A DNA stretch of 64,000 nucleotides, from NCBI RefSeq assembly GCF_000418325.1, contig NC_021658.1, positions 6,710,001-6,774,000 on the forward strand. Reading direction: 5' to 3'. The position numbers and the translations under genes were made by a program. Below, piece by piece: positions 35,129 through 50,540 of this stretch. The notes beneath the pieces were generated by a model. It was not told where the DNA came from and ran no database searches. It saw nothing but the letters and a program-made list of their open reading frames with translations. How positions within the stretch are numbered: position 1 is the first letter of the stretch; each line of letters begins with the position of its first letter. The DNA is from Sorangium cellulosum So0157-2 (GTDB taxonomy: Bacteria; Myxococcota_A; Polyangia; Polyangiales; Polyangiaceae).

Positions 35129-35172
35129 CGCCAAGGACGCGGAGAGAGCGCGGCTCCCTCGCGTCCTTGGCG
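35129..35172. terminator. Perfect 13-bp inverted repeat downstream of transketolase
   Basis: CGCCAAGGACGCG (35129-35141) and CGCGTCCTTGGCG (35160-35172) form a perfect stem with an 18-nt loop, about 26 bp after the transketolase stop on the minus strand. No T-run follows. It may terminate transcription. Its sequence resembles the 'GGCGCCAAGG' palindromic repeats seen in many bacteria; a related copy is at 59189-59261. Confidence 0.55.
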
Positions 35173-35197
35173 TCTCGGCGGGCGGCTCTCCCGAGGC

Positions 35198-37186
35198 TCA
35201 GGGCACGAGGTCCTGCACCGCTTGCACGACGGCCTGCGGATTCATGCCCAGCCGGTCCATCACGATGTCGCCGGGGGCGCTCGTGCCGTAGCGGTCGATC
35301 CCGAGGGCGAGCCCCTTGGAGCCCACCCACTGGTGCCAGCCGAAGGTGACGCCGGCCTCGATGGACACGCGCCGCGTGCACGCCGCGGGCAGCACGGCCT
35401 CGCGGTAGCCGCGGTCCTGGCGCGCGAACCGCTCGACGCACGGCATCGAGACGACGCGGACGCCGGGGCCGATCCGCTTGGCGGCCTCGACCGCGTGCTG
35501 CACCTCGCTGCCCGTCGCGATGAGGATCGTCTCGAGCGCCGCCGTCTCCTTGACGAGGACGTAGGCGCCGCGCCGGACGCCCTCGCGCTTCGCGGCGGCG
35601 TCGCCCGGCAGCATCGGGACGGCCTGCCGCGTGAGCGCGAGGACCGTCGGCCCGTCGGTGCGCTCCAGCGCGGCGATCCAGGCGCCGGCCGTCTCCTCGG
35701 CGTCCGCCGGCCGGATGACGTCGAGATCGACGATGGCGCGCAGCCCGGCGACGGTCTCGACGGGCTGGTGCGTCGGCCCGTCCTCGCCCACGCCCACCGA
35801 GTCGTGCGTGAAGATGTAGATGACCGGCAGGTGCGACAGCGCGGCCAGGCGGATGCTCGGCCGCAGGTAGTCCGCGAACACGAGGAACGTGGCGCCGCTC
35901 GGGCGCAGGCCGCCGTGGTAGGCGATGCCGTTCATGATCGCCCCCATGCCGTGCTCGCGGATGCCCGCGCGGATGTTCCGGCCGCCGGGGTGCTCCGGAT
36001 CGAAGTCGGTGCTCGACGCGATGTAGTTGAACGTCGAGCCGTAGAGATCCGCGCTCGATCCGATGAGCGCGGGCACCGCCTCGGCGACGGCCTGCAGCAC
36101 GGTCTCGCCGGCCTTGCGCGTGGCGACCTTGGTGCCGGCGGCGAAGGCGGGGACGCGCGCGTCGAGATCGGCGGGCACCTTCCTCGAGGTGCCCTCGTCG
36201 AGCTTCTGCGCGAGCTCCGGGTTCTTCGCGCGCCAGGCCTGGAAGGTCGACTCCCACGCCGCGCGCGCCTTGCCGAGCTCTTCCTTGCGCTTCGCGAAGA
36301 ACTGCTTGACCTCCTCGCTCACGTAGAAGTGCTCCGGCGGCAGCCCCAGGTTCTTGCGCGCCTGGTCCACGAACTTGGCGCCGCCCTCGCCGTGCGCCTT
36401 CTGCGTGCCGGCGACCTCGGGGATCCCCTTGCCGATCAGGGTGTGGGCCACGACGAACTTCGGCTTGCCGCTCTTCGACGCCCGCGCCTGGCCGAGCACC
36501 CGGTGGACGGCCTGCAGATCGTTGCCCTGCTCGATGTGGAGCACCTCGAAGCCGTAGGCCTCGAAGCGCTTGGCCGTGTCCTCGCTCTGGGTCTTGACGG
36601 CCATGGCGTCGAGGGTGACGTCGTTGGCGTCGTAGATGAGGATCAGGTTGTCGAGCTTGAAGTGCCCCGCGAAGGCGGCCGCCTCGGCGGCCACGCCCTC
36701 CTGGAGGCAGCCGTCGCCGGCGAGGCACCAGACGGTGTGGTCGAAGATGGTGTGCTCCTGGGTGTTGTAGCGGGCGGCCAGCATCTTGGCGGCCACCGCG
36801 TGCCCCACCGCGTTGCCCACGCCCTGACCGAGCGGGCCCGTCGTCGCCTCGACGCCCTCGGTGTAGTGGTACTCCGGGTGGCCGGGCGTCTTCGACTCCC
36901 ACTGCCGGAAGCGGCGGATGTCGTCGATGGACACCGGGTAGCCCGAGAGGTGTAGCCAGCCGTACAGGAACATGCTGCCGTGGCCGGCGGACAGGACGAA
37001 GCGGTCCCGGTTCAGCCAGTGCGGTTCGCTCGGGTCGTGACGGAGGAGGTCGCCATAGAGAGCGGCCCCGATCTCGGCGGCCCCGAGCGGCAGGCCGAGG
37101 TGACCGGAGGAGCAGGCGTGGACGGCGTCCATGGCGAGGCCGCGGGCCATCGTGCACGCGGCGGCGAGCTTGGCGAAATCAGGCAT
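35198..37186 (-). CDS. tkt: Transketolase
   Basis: The 662-residue product is a full transketolase (thiamine diphosphate enzyme moving two-carbon ketol units in the pentose phosphate pathway). N-terminal: SSGHLGLPLGAAEIGAALYG, VLSAGHGSMFLYGWLHLSGY, and the TPP/Mg motif GDGCLQEGVAAEAAAFAGH through YDAND. Middle: IREHGMGAIMNGIAYHGGLRP with the catalytic Glu, and FTHDSVGVGEDGPTHQPVE. C-terminal: GSEVQHAVEAAK and GWHQWVGSKG. The GHLG sequence (instead of GHPG) is seen in a subset of the family. ATG 37186 (MPDFAKLAAA) is preferred over 37195. The upstream side is the 26-copy array. Confidence 0.97.
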   Translation of the reverse strand: MPDFAKLAAACTMARGLAMDAVHACSSGHLGLPLGAAEIGAALYGDLLRHDPSEPHWLNRDRFVLSAGHGSMFLYGWLHLSGYPVSIDDIRRFRQWESKTPGHPEYHYTEGVEATTGPLGQGVGNAVGHAVAAKMLAARYNTQEHTIFDHTVWCLAGDGCLQEGVAAEAAAFAGHFKLDNLILIYDANDVTLDAMAVKTQSEDTAKRFEAYGFEVLHIEQGNDLQAVHRVLGQARASKSGKPKFVVAHTLIGKGIPEVAGTQKAHGEGGAKFVDQARKNLGLPPEHFYVSEEVKQFFAKRKEELGKARAAWESTFQAWRAKNPELAQKLDEGTSRKVPADLDARVPAFAAGTKVATRKAGETVLQAVAEAVPALIGSSADLYGSTFNYIASSTDFDPEHPGGRNIRAGIREHGMGAIMNGIAYHGGLRPSGATFLVFADYLRPSIRLAALSHLPVIYIFTHDSVGVGEDGPTHQPVETVAGLRAIVDLDVIRPADAEETAGAWIAALERTDGPTVLALTRQAVPMLPGDAAAKREGVRRGAYVLVKETAALETILIATGSEVQHAVEAAKRIGPGVRVVSMPCVERFARQDRGYREAVLPAACTRRVSIEAGVTFGWHQWVGSKGLALGIDRYGTSAPGDIVMDRLGMNPQAVVQAVQDLVP

Positions 37187-38043
37187 GGCGCGCACTCTAA
37201 CCTACTTCGTCAAGAAGCGCGCCCTTTCGCTCACCCTGCCCTCCCTCCCCCGGCCGAGCGGCGCCTGGTCTGCCTGGAGGGCTCCTCGGCACGCGCTCGA
37301 AGTCCACGCTTTCTTGGGATGCGCGGGGCTCGCGGATCGCCAGCTTGATCAGGCTGGAAGTGTGCCGTGGAGGGGTTCAGCGCGCTCCCGTGCTGCGGGC
37401 GAGCGGCGCGCTCCCTGGGTCGCAGGTCGCTCCCTGGGTCGCGGCCGACCCGACCCAGGTTGGCCGACCCGACCCAGGTTGGCCGACCCGACCCAGGTTG
37501 GCCGACCCGACCCAGGTTGGCCGACCCGACCCAGGTTGGCCGACCCGACCCAGGTTGGCCGACCCGACCCAGGTTGGCCGACCCGACCCAGGTTGGCCGA
37601 CCCGACCCAGGTTGGCCGACCCGACCCAGGTTGGCCGACCCGACCCAGGTTGGCCGACCCGACCCAGGTTGGCCGACCCGACCCAGGTTGGCCGACCCGA
37701 CCCAGGTTGGCCGACCCGACCCAGGTTGGCCGACCCGACCCAGGTTGGCCGACCCGACCCAGGTTGGCCGACCCGACCCAGGTTGGCCGACCCGACCCAG
37801 GTTGGCCGACCCGACCCAGGTTGGCCGACCCGACCCAGGTTGGCCGACCCGACCCAGGTTGGCCGACCCGACCCAGGTTGGCCGACCCGACCCAGGTTGG
37901 CCGACCCGACCCAGGTTGGCCGACCCGACCCAGGTTGGCAGGACGGCGCGGGGTGGGATGGCGCGGCGAGCGCCGGCTCCAGCGTTGCGGGAGCTCGCGG
38001 ACACCGGGATCCGTCACCCCTGACGCAAGCGCGGTCGCGTACG
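37187..38043. other. Intergenic region dominated by the 26-copy array
   Basis: The 857 bp between tkt and the propeller lipoprotein contain no real gene. Frames open through the array on both strands because the 19-bp unit has no stop in any reading frame. The left part (37390-37443) has two CTCCCTGGGTCGC copies, related to the family core. Confidence 0.75.
37444..37937 (+). repeat. 26 tandem copies of a 19-bp repeat
   Basis: The unit GCCGACCCGACCCAGGTTG runs 26 times without visible change (494 bp = 26 x 19). Since 19 is not a multiple of 3, each frame translates to the same 19-residue peptide period (57 bp). The junction GGTTGGCCGACC is a near-palindrome, and the minus strand has GGGTCGGG in each unit. 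It is the same core as in the RAYT-flanking arrays. Perfect identity implies recent amplification or strong homogenisation. There are no spacers, so it is not a CRISPR. Confidence 0.95.
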
Positions 38044-39582
38044 TCAGGGAGCGAGGACCGTCACAAAGCCGTCGCTGCCTGCGGCGGTGAGCGGGCCGGC
38101 GCCGAAGTCGACTGTACCCGTGAAGTCGCCGACGAGCACGAGTCCGTCGTCGTAATAGGTCGTCAGGCCTCGAATCGTGGCGGGCGTGCCCGTGAACGTG
38201 CGGCGCCAGAGCTCCGCGCCGGAAGCATCGAGCTTGACGAGCGACCCTTCTCCCAGGACGATGACGTTCCCGGCGGAGTCCGCGAACACGGCGTCGCTCG
38301 GTGCCTCTCGGTGCCAGATGTAGTCGCCGAGCGGGCTCATCTTCACCACGAAGTGCGTCCCGGCGGGGATGGGTCCACCGCCCAGGTCCAGATTTCCCAG
38401 GCTGCGGCCCACGATCAGGAGATTGTCCTCGGGATCGACGGCGATATCCTTTGCCTCCCCACCGTCGTCCCAGGCGTCCGGTCCGGACACGCGCTTTCGC
38501 CAGAGCACGGTGCCCGCAGGGGCCCGCTTCTCGACGTGGAAGGCGTAGTCGCATGGACATATCCCCACGCCCGACGAGTCCGCCATGGCTACCAGGACGT
38601 TGCCGGCGCTGTCCATGGCGACGCCGCCTGGAGAGCTGACGAACGTCCGATGGGTGAACCCCCACATGTACTCGCCCGCCGCGTTGAACGTCAAGAAGCT
38701 CATGCCGTCATCGACGGAGCTCGGGTAGGCGAGCAGTGCAGCGGAGTTGCCCGCGGCATCGACTGCGATGTCTCGTAGGTTGATCGAGAGCGCGCCGGTC
38801 GGGACGATGTGCCCGCGGCTCCAGAGGTGGTTCCCGTCCGGATCGAGCTTGACCAAGAAGACGGCGCTCGTGGAGAAATCATAGTTCCAGGGGAGCGGGC
38901 CGTCGCCGAAGTCGACGGGCGGCGGACCGTCGAGGAGGGCGCCGCCATAGCTCCCGCCGAGGAGGATGTTGCCGCTCGCGTCGAGCGCGATCTTGGTTCC
39001 TGATTCCCCGTAATCGCTGCTGCCGAACCGCCTGCTCCATATCGCATGGCCTGCCGGGTCGAGCTTGAGCAAGAACACGTCGTTGGCTCCTGCGCTCACG
39101 AGCGGCCCCGCGCCGAAATCGACCGTCCCCTCGAACCAGCCCGTCACATAGAGATTGCCCGCGGCGTCGGTGGCGACGGCGTACGCGGCGTCGCTGCCAG
39201 CGCCGCCCAGACCGGCGGACCACAGCGGCGCAGGCGAGCATTGCCCGATGCCATCGCAGTCCTCGTCAGCGTTCGTGGCGCAGTCTTCGGCCGATGGCGT
39301 GACCTCGCCGGTGCACGAGCCATAGCCAGAGCCGTCTGGCAGGCAGGTTTGGACGCCGGCGGTGCAGAGCCCTACCCCTTGCGTCCCGGGGCCCCCCGAG
39401 TAGCAGCTCAGCTGTGACCCCGGCACGCAAACAGCTGTGCCGCCGCCGCCGCCGCCGGTCGCCGGCTCTCCTCCGCCGCCGCCGCCGCCGCCCACTTGGA
39501 TCGTGCAGCCGATCGCCAGCATCATTCCTAGCATCGCGGCCCCGCTAAGCCCGTGCCACACCCCGGTGCCTCCGTACCCCAT
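38044..39582 (-). CDS. Beta-propeller (SBBP-type) lipoprotein, copy A
   Basis: The 512-residue product has a signal (MLGMMLAIGC), a Gly linker, a Cys-rich myxobacterial module (CVPGSQLSCYSGGPGTQGVG, TCLPDGSGYGSC, CATNADEDCDG) and repeats with the signature AVATDAAGNLYVTGWFEGTVDFG, VFLLKLDPAGHAIWSRRFG and IAVDPEDNLLIVGRSLG. These are SBBP/beta-propeller blades (D.AGN.YVTG..). Likely a surface protein; ligand unknown. ATG 39582 has AAAGGTGGAG upstream. The neighbouring gene at 39754 is a close paralogue, including its upstream region. Confidence 0.88.
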   Translation of the reverse strand: MGYGGTGVWHGLSGAAMLGMMLAIGCTIQVGGGGGGGGEPATGGGGGGTAVCVPGSQLSCYSGGPGTQGVGLCTAGVQTCLPDGSGYGSCTGEVTPSAEDCATNADEDCDGIGQCSPAPLWSAGLGGAGSDAAYAVATDAAGNLYVTGWFEGTVDFGAGPLVSAGANDVFLLKLDPAGHAIWSRRFGSSDYGESGTKIALDASGNILLGGSYGGALLDGPPPVDFGDGPLPWNYDFSTSAVFLVKLDPDGNHLWSRGHIVPTGALSINLRDIAVDAAGNSAALLAYPSSVDDGMSFLTFNAAGEYMWGFTHRTFVSSPGGVAMDSAGNVLVAMADSSGVGICPCDYAFHVEKRAPAGTVLWRKRVSGPDAWDDGGEAKDIAVDPEDNLLIVGRSLGNLDLGGGPIPAGTHFVVKMSPLGDYIWHREAPSDAVFADSAGNVIVLGEGSLVKLDASGAELWRRTFTGTPATIRGLTTYYDDGLVLVGDFTGTVDFGAGPLTAAGSDGFVTVLAP

Positions 39583-39753
39583 GCGCTCCACCTTTCGCTG
39601 GCTGGCAACAGGTCTCCCGAGCGCTACCCCGCTCCTGAACGCGGGCGGAGCTCAGGCGACGAGGTGCTAGATGCCGCGACGCGCGCGCATTCACCCCGGA
39701 GAACGGGGGAGCGACGCGCGCAACGCGCGCGTGGCCGAACCGGCTCACGTACG

Positions 39754-41301
39754 TCAGGGAGGGAAGACGGTCACAAAACCGTCTCTGCCTGCGGCGGTGA
39801 GCGGGCCGGCGCCGAAGTCGACGGTACCTTCGAAGCTGCCGACGAGCGCGAGGTGGCCGTCGTGATAGGTCGTCAGCTTTCTAGAAGCCCAGATCGTGTC
39901 CGTGAACGTCCGGCGCCAGAGCGCCGCGCCGGAAGCATCGAGCTTGACGAGCGCCCCTCCTCCCAGGACGATGACGTTCCCGGCGGAGTCCGCGACCACG
40001 GCGTCGCCCGGCACCTCTCGGTGCCAGAGGTAGTCGCCGAGCGGGCTCATCTTCACGACGAAGTTCGTCCCGGCGGGGATTGGCCCACCGCCGAGATCGA
40101 AATTTCCCAGGCTGCGACCCGCGACCAGGACATTGTCGTCGGGGTCGACGGCGACGTCCTTTGCCTGTCCTCCGTCACCCGAGAAGTCAGGTTCCGACGG
40201 TCCGGACAGGAGCTTCAGCCAGAGCACGGTGCCCTCGGGGTCTCGCTTCTCGACGTGAAAGTAGTAGTCGCAGGGACATGACTCTTGGCCGTCTCCGCGT
40301 CCCATGGCCACCAGGACGTTACCGGCGCTGTCCATGGCTACCCGGCCTGTTGGGGCCTCTGAGCTGAACGTCCGACGGGAGAAACCCCACATGTAACCGC
40401 CCGCCGCATCGTACGTCATCACGTCGTAGCCGATGTCGAAGAAGCCCGAGTGGACGACCATCACAGCGGAGGTGCCCGCCTCGCCTACCGCGAGGTCTTG
40501 CACGGTGATCGAGAGCTCGTCCCCGAAGAGGTGCCCGCGGCTAAAGAGGTGGTTCCCGTCCGGATCGAGCTTGACCAAGAAGGCGGCGAGCCACGATGCG
40601 TCGTCCCATGGGAGCGGGCCGCCTCCGAAGTCGATAGGCGGCTGCGGCGGCGCGAGGCCGATGTCGACGCCATAGGACCCGCCGAGGAAGATGTTGCCGC
40701 TGGCGTCGAGCGCGATGCTGGTTCCTGCTTCCCCTGGATTCATGGTGCCGAATCTTCTGCTCCATATCGCATGACCTGACGGGTCGAGCTTGAGCAAGAA
40801 CACGTCGTTGCGTCGTGCGCTCACCAGAGGCCCCGCTCCGAAATCGACCGTCCCCTCGAACCAGCCCGTCACATAGAGGTTGCCCGCGGCGTCTGCTGCG
40901 ACCGCGCTGGCAGAGGCGGGGCCATCGCCGCCCAGAGCGACGGACCACAGCGGCGGCGAGCATTGCCCCGTGCCGTCGCAGTCCTCGTCGGCGTCGGTTG
41001 CGCAGTCTTCAGCCGATGAGGTGACCTCGCCGGTGCACGGGCCATAGCCGGATCCGTCTGGCAGGCAGGTTTGAGCGCCGGCAGTGCAGAGCCCGACCCC
41101 TTCCGTCCCCGGGAGCCCCGAATAGCAGCTCAGCTGCGACCCCGGCACGCACACGGCGGCGCCGCCGCTGCCGGTCGCCGGCTCTCCGCCGGCGCCTCCC
41201 TGACCGCCGCCCACTTGGATCGTGCAGCCGGCGGCCAGCATCATTCCTAGCATCGCGGCCCCGCTGAGCCCGTGCCACGCCCGGGTCCCTCCGCATCCCA
41301 T
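39754..41301 (-). CDS. Beta-propeller (SBBP-type) lipoprotein, copy B
   Basis: The 515-residue product follows copy A blade for blade, with signal MLGMMLAAGC, the CVPGSQLSCYSG module, CATDADEDCDG and the AVAADAAGNLYVTGWFEG blades. Differences cluster in the middle blades (for example VDIGLAPPQPPIDFGGGP against a shorter segment in A). The upstream sequence, including the CACCTTTCG start region, is also duplicated. A recent tandem duplication followed by divergence explains this. Start ATG 41301 has AAAGGTGGAG upstream. Confidence 0.88.
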   Translation of the reverse strand: MGCGGTRAWHGLSGAAMLGMMLAAGCTIQVGGGQGGAGGEPATGSGGAAVCVPGSQLSCYSGLPGTEGVGLCTAGAQTCLPDGSGYGPCTGEVTSSAEDCATDADEDCDGTGQCSPPLWSVALGGDGPASASAVAADAAGNLYVTGWFEGTVDFGAGPLVSARRNDVFLLKLDPSGHAIWSRRFGTMNPGEAGTSIALDASGNIFLGGSYGVDIGLAPPQPPIDFGGGPLPWDDASWLAAFLVKLDPDGNHLFSRGHLFGDELSITVQDLAVGEAGTSAVMVVHSGFFDIGYDVMTYDAAGGYMWGFSRRTFSSEAPTGRVAMDSAGNVLVAMGRGDGQESCPCDYYFHVEKRDPEGTVLWLKLLSGPSEPDFSGDGGQAKDVAVDPDDNVLVAGRSLGNFDLGGGPIPAGTNFVVKMSPLGDYLWHREVPGDAVVADSAGNVIVLGGGALVKLDASGAALWRRTFTDTIWASRKLTTYHDGHLALVGSFEGTVDFGAGPLTAAGRDGFVTVFPP

Positions 41302-41835
41302 GCGCTCCACCTTTCGTTGACCGGCAACAGGTATCCCGAACGCTACCCCGCTCCTGGATGCGGGCGGAGCTCAGGCGACGGGGTGCTAGATGCCGCGACG
41401 CGCGCGCGCATTCACCCCGGAGAACGGGATGGCCCGACCATCCGGCGCGGGCGTCTGCCGCTACCGACCAGCGCTCGAGAAACCACACGAACGTCGCGGA
41501 TGGCTCCCACATCAGGGCGCCGCAGCGCCGGCTGCTCGCGGCTCGCGCCCCAACCTGGGTCGCCGGCTGCTCCCCCCACCCCGGCCTCAACCTGGGTCCA
41601 CCCCCGCCCGGCCTCAACCTGGGTCGGCGGCTCAGGCAGGCCGGCGAGCGCTGCCGGCACGCCTCGGCGGGTCGCCCCAACCTGGGTCGGCTCGCCCCAA
41701 CCTGGGTCGGGTCGGCTCCAGCCCTGGGTCGGGTCGGCTCGCCCCAACCTGGGTCGGGTCGGCTCCAGCAAGATCTGCGGCGCACATCGTGGGCCGTCGT
41801 CCTATGCTCCTTGTGCCTGAAGCCTCCAGATTTCC
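41302..41835. other. Intergenic region with duplicated promoter zone and repeat cluster
   Basis: 41302-41430 is the upstream zone of copy B and is nearly identical to 39583-39720 upstream of copy A, which suggests a shared promoter. 41556-41766 holds repeat copies. No gene was recognised. Confidence 0.65.
41556..41766 (+). repeat. AACCTGGGTCGG repeat cluster, irregular spacing
   Basis: Copies of CAACCTGGGTCGG or close variants occur about seven times (near 41559, 41589, 41618, 41680, 41699, 41725 as CCCTGGGTCGGGTCGG, and 41747). They are separated by GCTCGCCC, GGCTCCAG and similar fillers. The last copies have a period of 19 and then about 48 bp. The region is upstream of the TolB-like gene. 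This cluster shows the family is not always in strict tandem. Confidence 0.8.
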
Positions 41836-42801
41836 ATGTCCGAACAAAAATCCGCTCGGCCCACCCCCTCCGCCGGTCTGCCCGAATGCACCTCGTCGGC
41901 GCGGCGCTCCCGCTGGCTCGGCGCGTCCTGGCGGTTGTCCTGGCGGCTGGCGCTCGCGCTCGGCGGGGTTGCCTGTGAGGATCAGCAGGTCGTCATCGGC
42001 GTGTTCACGCCGGAGCGGCCGCGGTTCACGGCGCCGCAGAAGGTCGCCACGCTCAACGACGACATCGCCAGGGACGAAGACCCGACGCTGACGGGCGATC
42101 TGCTCGAGATCCACTTCATGTCCGAGCGCGGCACGAGCCAGGATATCTGGATCTCGCGCCGGGCGGGCCTGGACTCGCCCTGGGAGACGCCGACCGTCGA
42201 TCTCGCGGAGAACCTCAACACCGAGGACGACGACGACACGCCGGCCATCTCGAACGACGGGCTCAGGATGTGGTTCTTTCGCGGCAGCGCGGAGCGCTCG
42301 GGCATCTGGATGTCCGAGCGCGCAAGCCGGGACGCCCCCTGGGGCGAGCCCTCCTACGTCGACGCCCTCAATCCCGGTCACGACGACGGCACGCAGGCGA
42401 TGAACCCGCACGTCGATCTGCCCGAGCTCCGCGCCGTGGTCGGGCTGAACGGGCCTGCTACCCAGAGCTGGGACCTCGCGATCGCGTCCCGCGAGCGCCC
42501 AGAGGACGAATGGGGCGAGTTCGTCCCGCTCGCCGAGCTGAACGACGCGGGCGACCAGCTGGCGCCCTTCCTGTTCGACGATGGCCGGCAGATCCTGTTC
42601 CGTTCGGGGGACGACCTGTACTGGGCGCGGCGGCCGGGGACGAACGACGCCTTCGAGCCGCCGCAGCCGCTGAAGGAGGTGAACGTTCCCGACGCGCGCG
42701 AAAACGATCCTTACCTGTCGCCGGATGGGTCCATCCTTTTCTTCTCCTCGGAGCGCTCCGGCGGAACCGACATCTACGAAGCGCGCCGCATCGCACCATG
42801 A
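41836..42801 (+). CDS. TolB-like (PD40) beta-propeller lipoprotein
   Basis: The 321-residue product has an N-terminal signal with lipobox GVAC after WRLALALGG and then PD40-type blades: RDEDPTLTGDLLEIHFMSERG, DDTPAISNDGLRMWFFRGS, DQLAPFLFDDGRQILFRSG and ENDPYLSPDGSILFFSSERSGGTDIYEARR. TolB-like propellers of this kind are frequent in myxobacterial surface proteins; the ligand is unknown. The N-terminal 25 residues before the signal core are longer than usual, so a later start is possible. Confidence 0.85.
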   Translation: MSEQKSARPTPSAGLPECTSSARRSRWLGASWRLSWRLALALGGVACEDQQVVIGVFTPERPRFTAPQKVATLNDDIARDEDPTLTGDLLEIHFMSERGTSQDIWISRRAGLDSPWETPTVDLAENLNTEDDDDTPAISNDGLRMWFFRGSAERSGIWMSERASRDAPWGEPSYVDALNPGHDDGTQAMNPHVDLPELRAVVGLNGPATQSWDLAIASRERPEDEWGEFVPLAELNDAGDQLAPFLFDDGRQILFRSGDDLYWARRPGTNDAFEPPQPLKEVNVPDARENDPYLSPDGSILFFSSERSGGTDIYEARRIAP

Positions 42802-43453
42802 ACGGACGCCGGCCCTCGCCCCCAGTCCAGCTTCACCTCACCCAATTTCCGCCACAGCAAAAGATCCAGAAGCGTTTGAGAAGCACCAGACCGAGCGGGA
42901 CCCCACGAGCATGGCACTCGAGCATTTCTCTATCCCGCTCGTACCCATGGCATCCTTCGCGGTCGGCTGCGGGACGCGGAGATCCCCTGATTCGTCGAGG
43001 CCCACGCGCTCCTCGATCGGCTCATGGAGTCGCGCGCTCTCGCACCCACCTTGACCCACGCCATCGATCAGCCGATCTTTGCGGCGGCCACACGCGACAG
43101 CAATGACGCCGCGCTGGGCGTCCGAACCGCCTCGACACGGTCCACGCCGAGGTCAGCCGGCAGCAGCGCGCCGACGTGTGACCGACGTGGGGGCGTACGT
43201 GCATGATGGCACGCCCGGTGTGACTCAGCCTACCCCCGCCCAATCGCCCGCCGCCCACAGCCTACACCCACAGCCTACAAAAGACGTGTTAACGCCGGCC
43301 ATCCCATGGTACGAACGTCAAGATGCCAGAGGGATGCCTTCCGTGACAGAGATGCCAGCTCACCGCGCGTGCGTTTGCTCGCTCGCCGCCCAGCGGGACA
43401 CGCCGGCCAAGCCCAGGAGGCGCCTTCGGGCGCCCTGAGACTGGCAGACACCT
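42802..43453. other. Intergenic region, nothing firmly recognised
   Basis: These 650 bp have less GC bias than coding DNA and only short frames. CCACAGCCTACA is repeated twice at 43256-43280. It may contain the promoter of the signalling genes that follow, but no box was clear. Confidence 0.5.
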
Positions 43454-44440
43454 ATGCAAGCGCAAGAATCTCGGCCCACCGGGCTCGTCCTCATCGTGGA
43501 CGACAGCGCGGACAACCTGAACGTGCTGTCGGACGCGCTCATCTCCGACGGGCTGGAGGTCGCCGTCGCGTGCGACGGCGAGGAGGCGATCGAGCTGGCC
43601 GGCCTGACTCAGCCGGATCTCATCTTGCTCGACGCGCTGATGCCCGGCCTCAGCGGGTTCGAGACCTGCCAGCGCATCAAGGCCGACCCGGCGACGCGGA
43701 GCATCCCCGTCGTCTTCATGACGGCGCTCGCCGAGGCGAAGTTCAGGATCGAGGGCTTCCGCGTGGGCGCCGTGGACTACGTGACCAAGCCGTTCGAGAA
43801 GACCGAGCTCCTCGCGCGGGTGCACACGCAGATCTCGCTCCGACGCGCGACGCGGGCCATCGAGGAGCAGAATCGGAGGCTCTCGGAGGAGATCCGGGAG
43901 CGCGCCAGGGCCGAGGAGGCGCTGGCGGACGCCGTGCAAACGCTGCGCGACACGAACGCTCGGCTCTCCGACCAGCTGCTCCAGGGCGAGCGCGCCGAAG
44001 CCGCGAGGGCCGCGCTGCAAGACCAGATCATCGCGGCCCAGCGGGAGCGGCTCCTCGAGCTCTCCGCCCCGCTCATCCCGATCATCGATGGCATCCTCGT
44101 GATGCCCCTCGTCGGCACCGTGGACGTCGAGCGCGCCAGGCAAGCGGTCGAGACCGCGCTCCACGGCGCGAGCGAGCGCGGGGCGGACCACCTCATCATT
44201 GACATCACCGGCGTCAGATCGGTAGATGAGACGGTCGCGCACATGCTCGTGCAAGCGGCGACGGGGCTGTCGCTGCTCGGCACGCGGACGGTCGTCACCG
44301 GCATCCGCGCCGAGGCGGCGCAGACGCTCGTGCGGCTCGACCTGCACCTCGATCACGTCGTGACCAAGGCCACCCTGCAGTCGGGCGTGGAGCACGCGCT
44401 GCGGACGCGCGGCCGTCGTCGACGCGAGCGCGAGCTCTGA
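43454..44440 (+). CDS. Response regulator with coiled coil and C-terminal STAS domain
   Basis: The 328-residue product has an N-terminal receiver (VLIVDDSADNLNVL; phospho-acceptor Asp60 in LLDALMPG; Lys112 in TKPFEK), a helical linker of about 70 residues (EEQNRRLSEEIRERARAEEA, typical coiled coil) and a STAS domain: LIPIIDGILVMPLVGTVD, LIIDITGVRSVDETVAHML, TVVTGIRAEAAQTL. This is the RsbR/RsbS-like arrangement used in stressosome-type control, here driven by phosphorylation instead of a sensor globin. It precedes the giant hybrid kinase by 61 bp on the same strand; both likely belong to one pathway. Confidence 0.92.
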   Translation: MQAQESRPTGLVLIVDDSADNLNVLSDALISDGLEVAVACDGEEAIELAGLTQPDLILLDALMPGLSGFETCQRIKADPATRSIPVVFMTALAEAKFRIEGFRVGAVDYVTKPFEKTELLARVHTQISLRRATRAIEEQNRRLSEEIRERARAEEALADAVQTLRDTNARLSDQLLQGERAEAARAALQDQIIAAQRERLLELSAPLIPIIDGILVMPLVGTVDVERARQAVETALHGASERGADHLIIDITGVRSVDETVAHMLVQAATGLSLLGTRTVVTGIRAEAAQTLVRLDLHLDHVVTKATLQSGVEHALRTRGRRRREREL

Positions 44441-44501
44441 CGTCCTGATGAATCGTCGTTCCCCGGCATCTCCGCCGGACCCGAAGAGGAGCTGAACCGG
44501 G

Positions 44502-50519
<6,018 letters not shown>

Positions 50520-50540
50520 GGCGCCGCGCTGCCCCTGCCC

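Noticed and set aside
34313..36955. 880-residue plus-strand frame opposite transketolase and AEC genes
   Set aside because: Antisense to two well-supported genes; no domain signature.
37444..37937. CRISPR array
   Set aside because: The repeat is continuous without spacers and no cas gene is nearby.
37131..38778. Long open frames through the 26-copy array on both strands
   Set aside because: The 19-bp unit has no stop in any frame, so these frames are a by-product of the repeat and carry no signal or domain.
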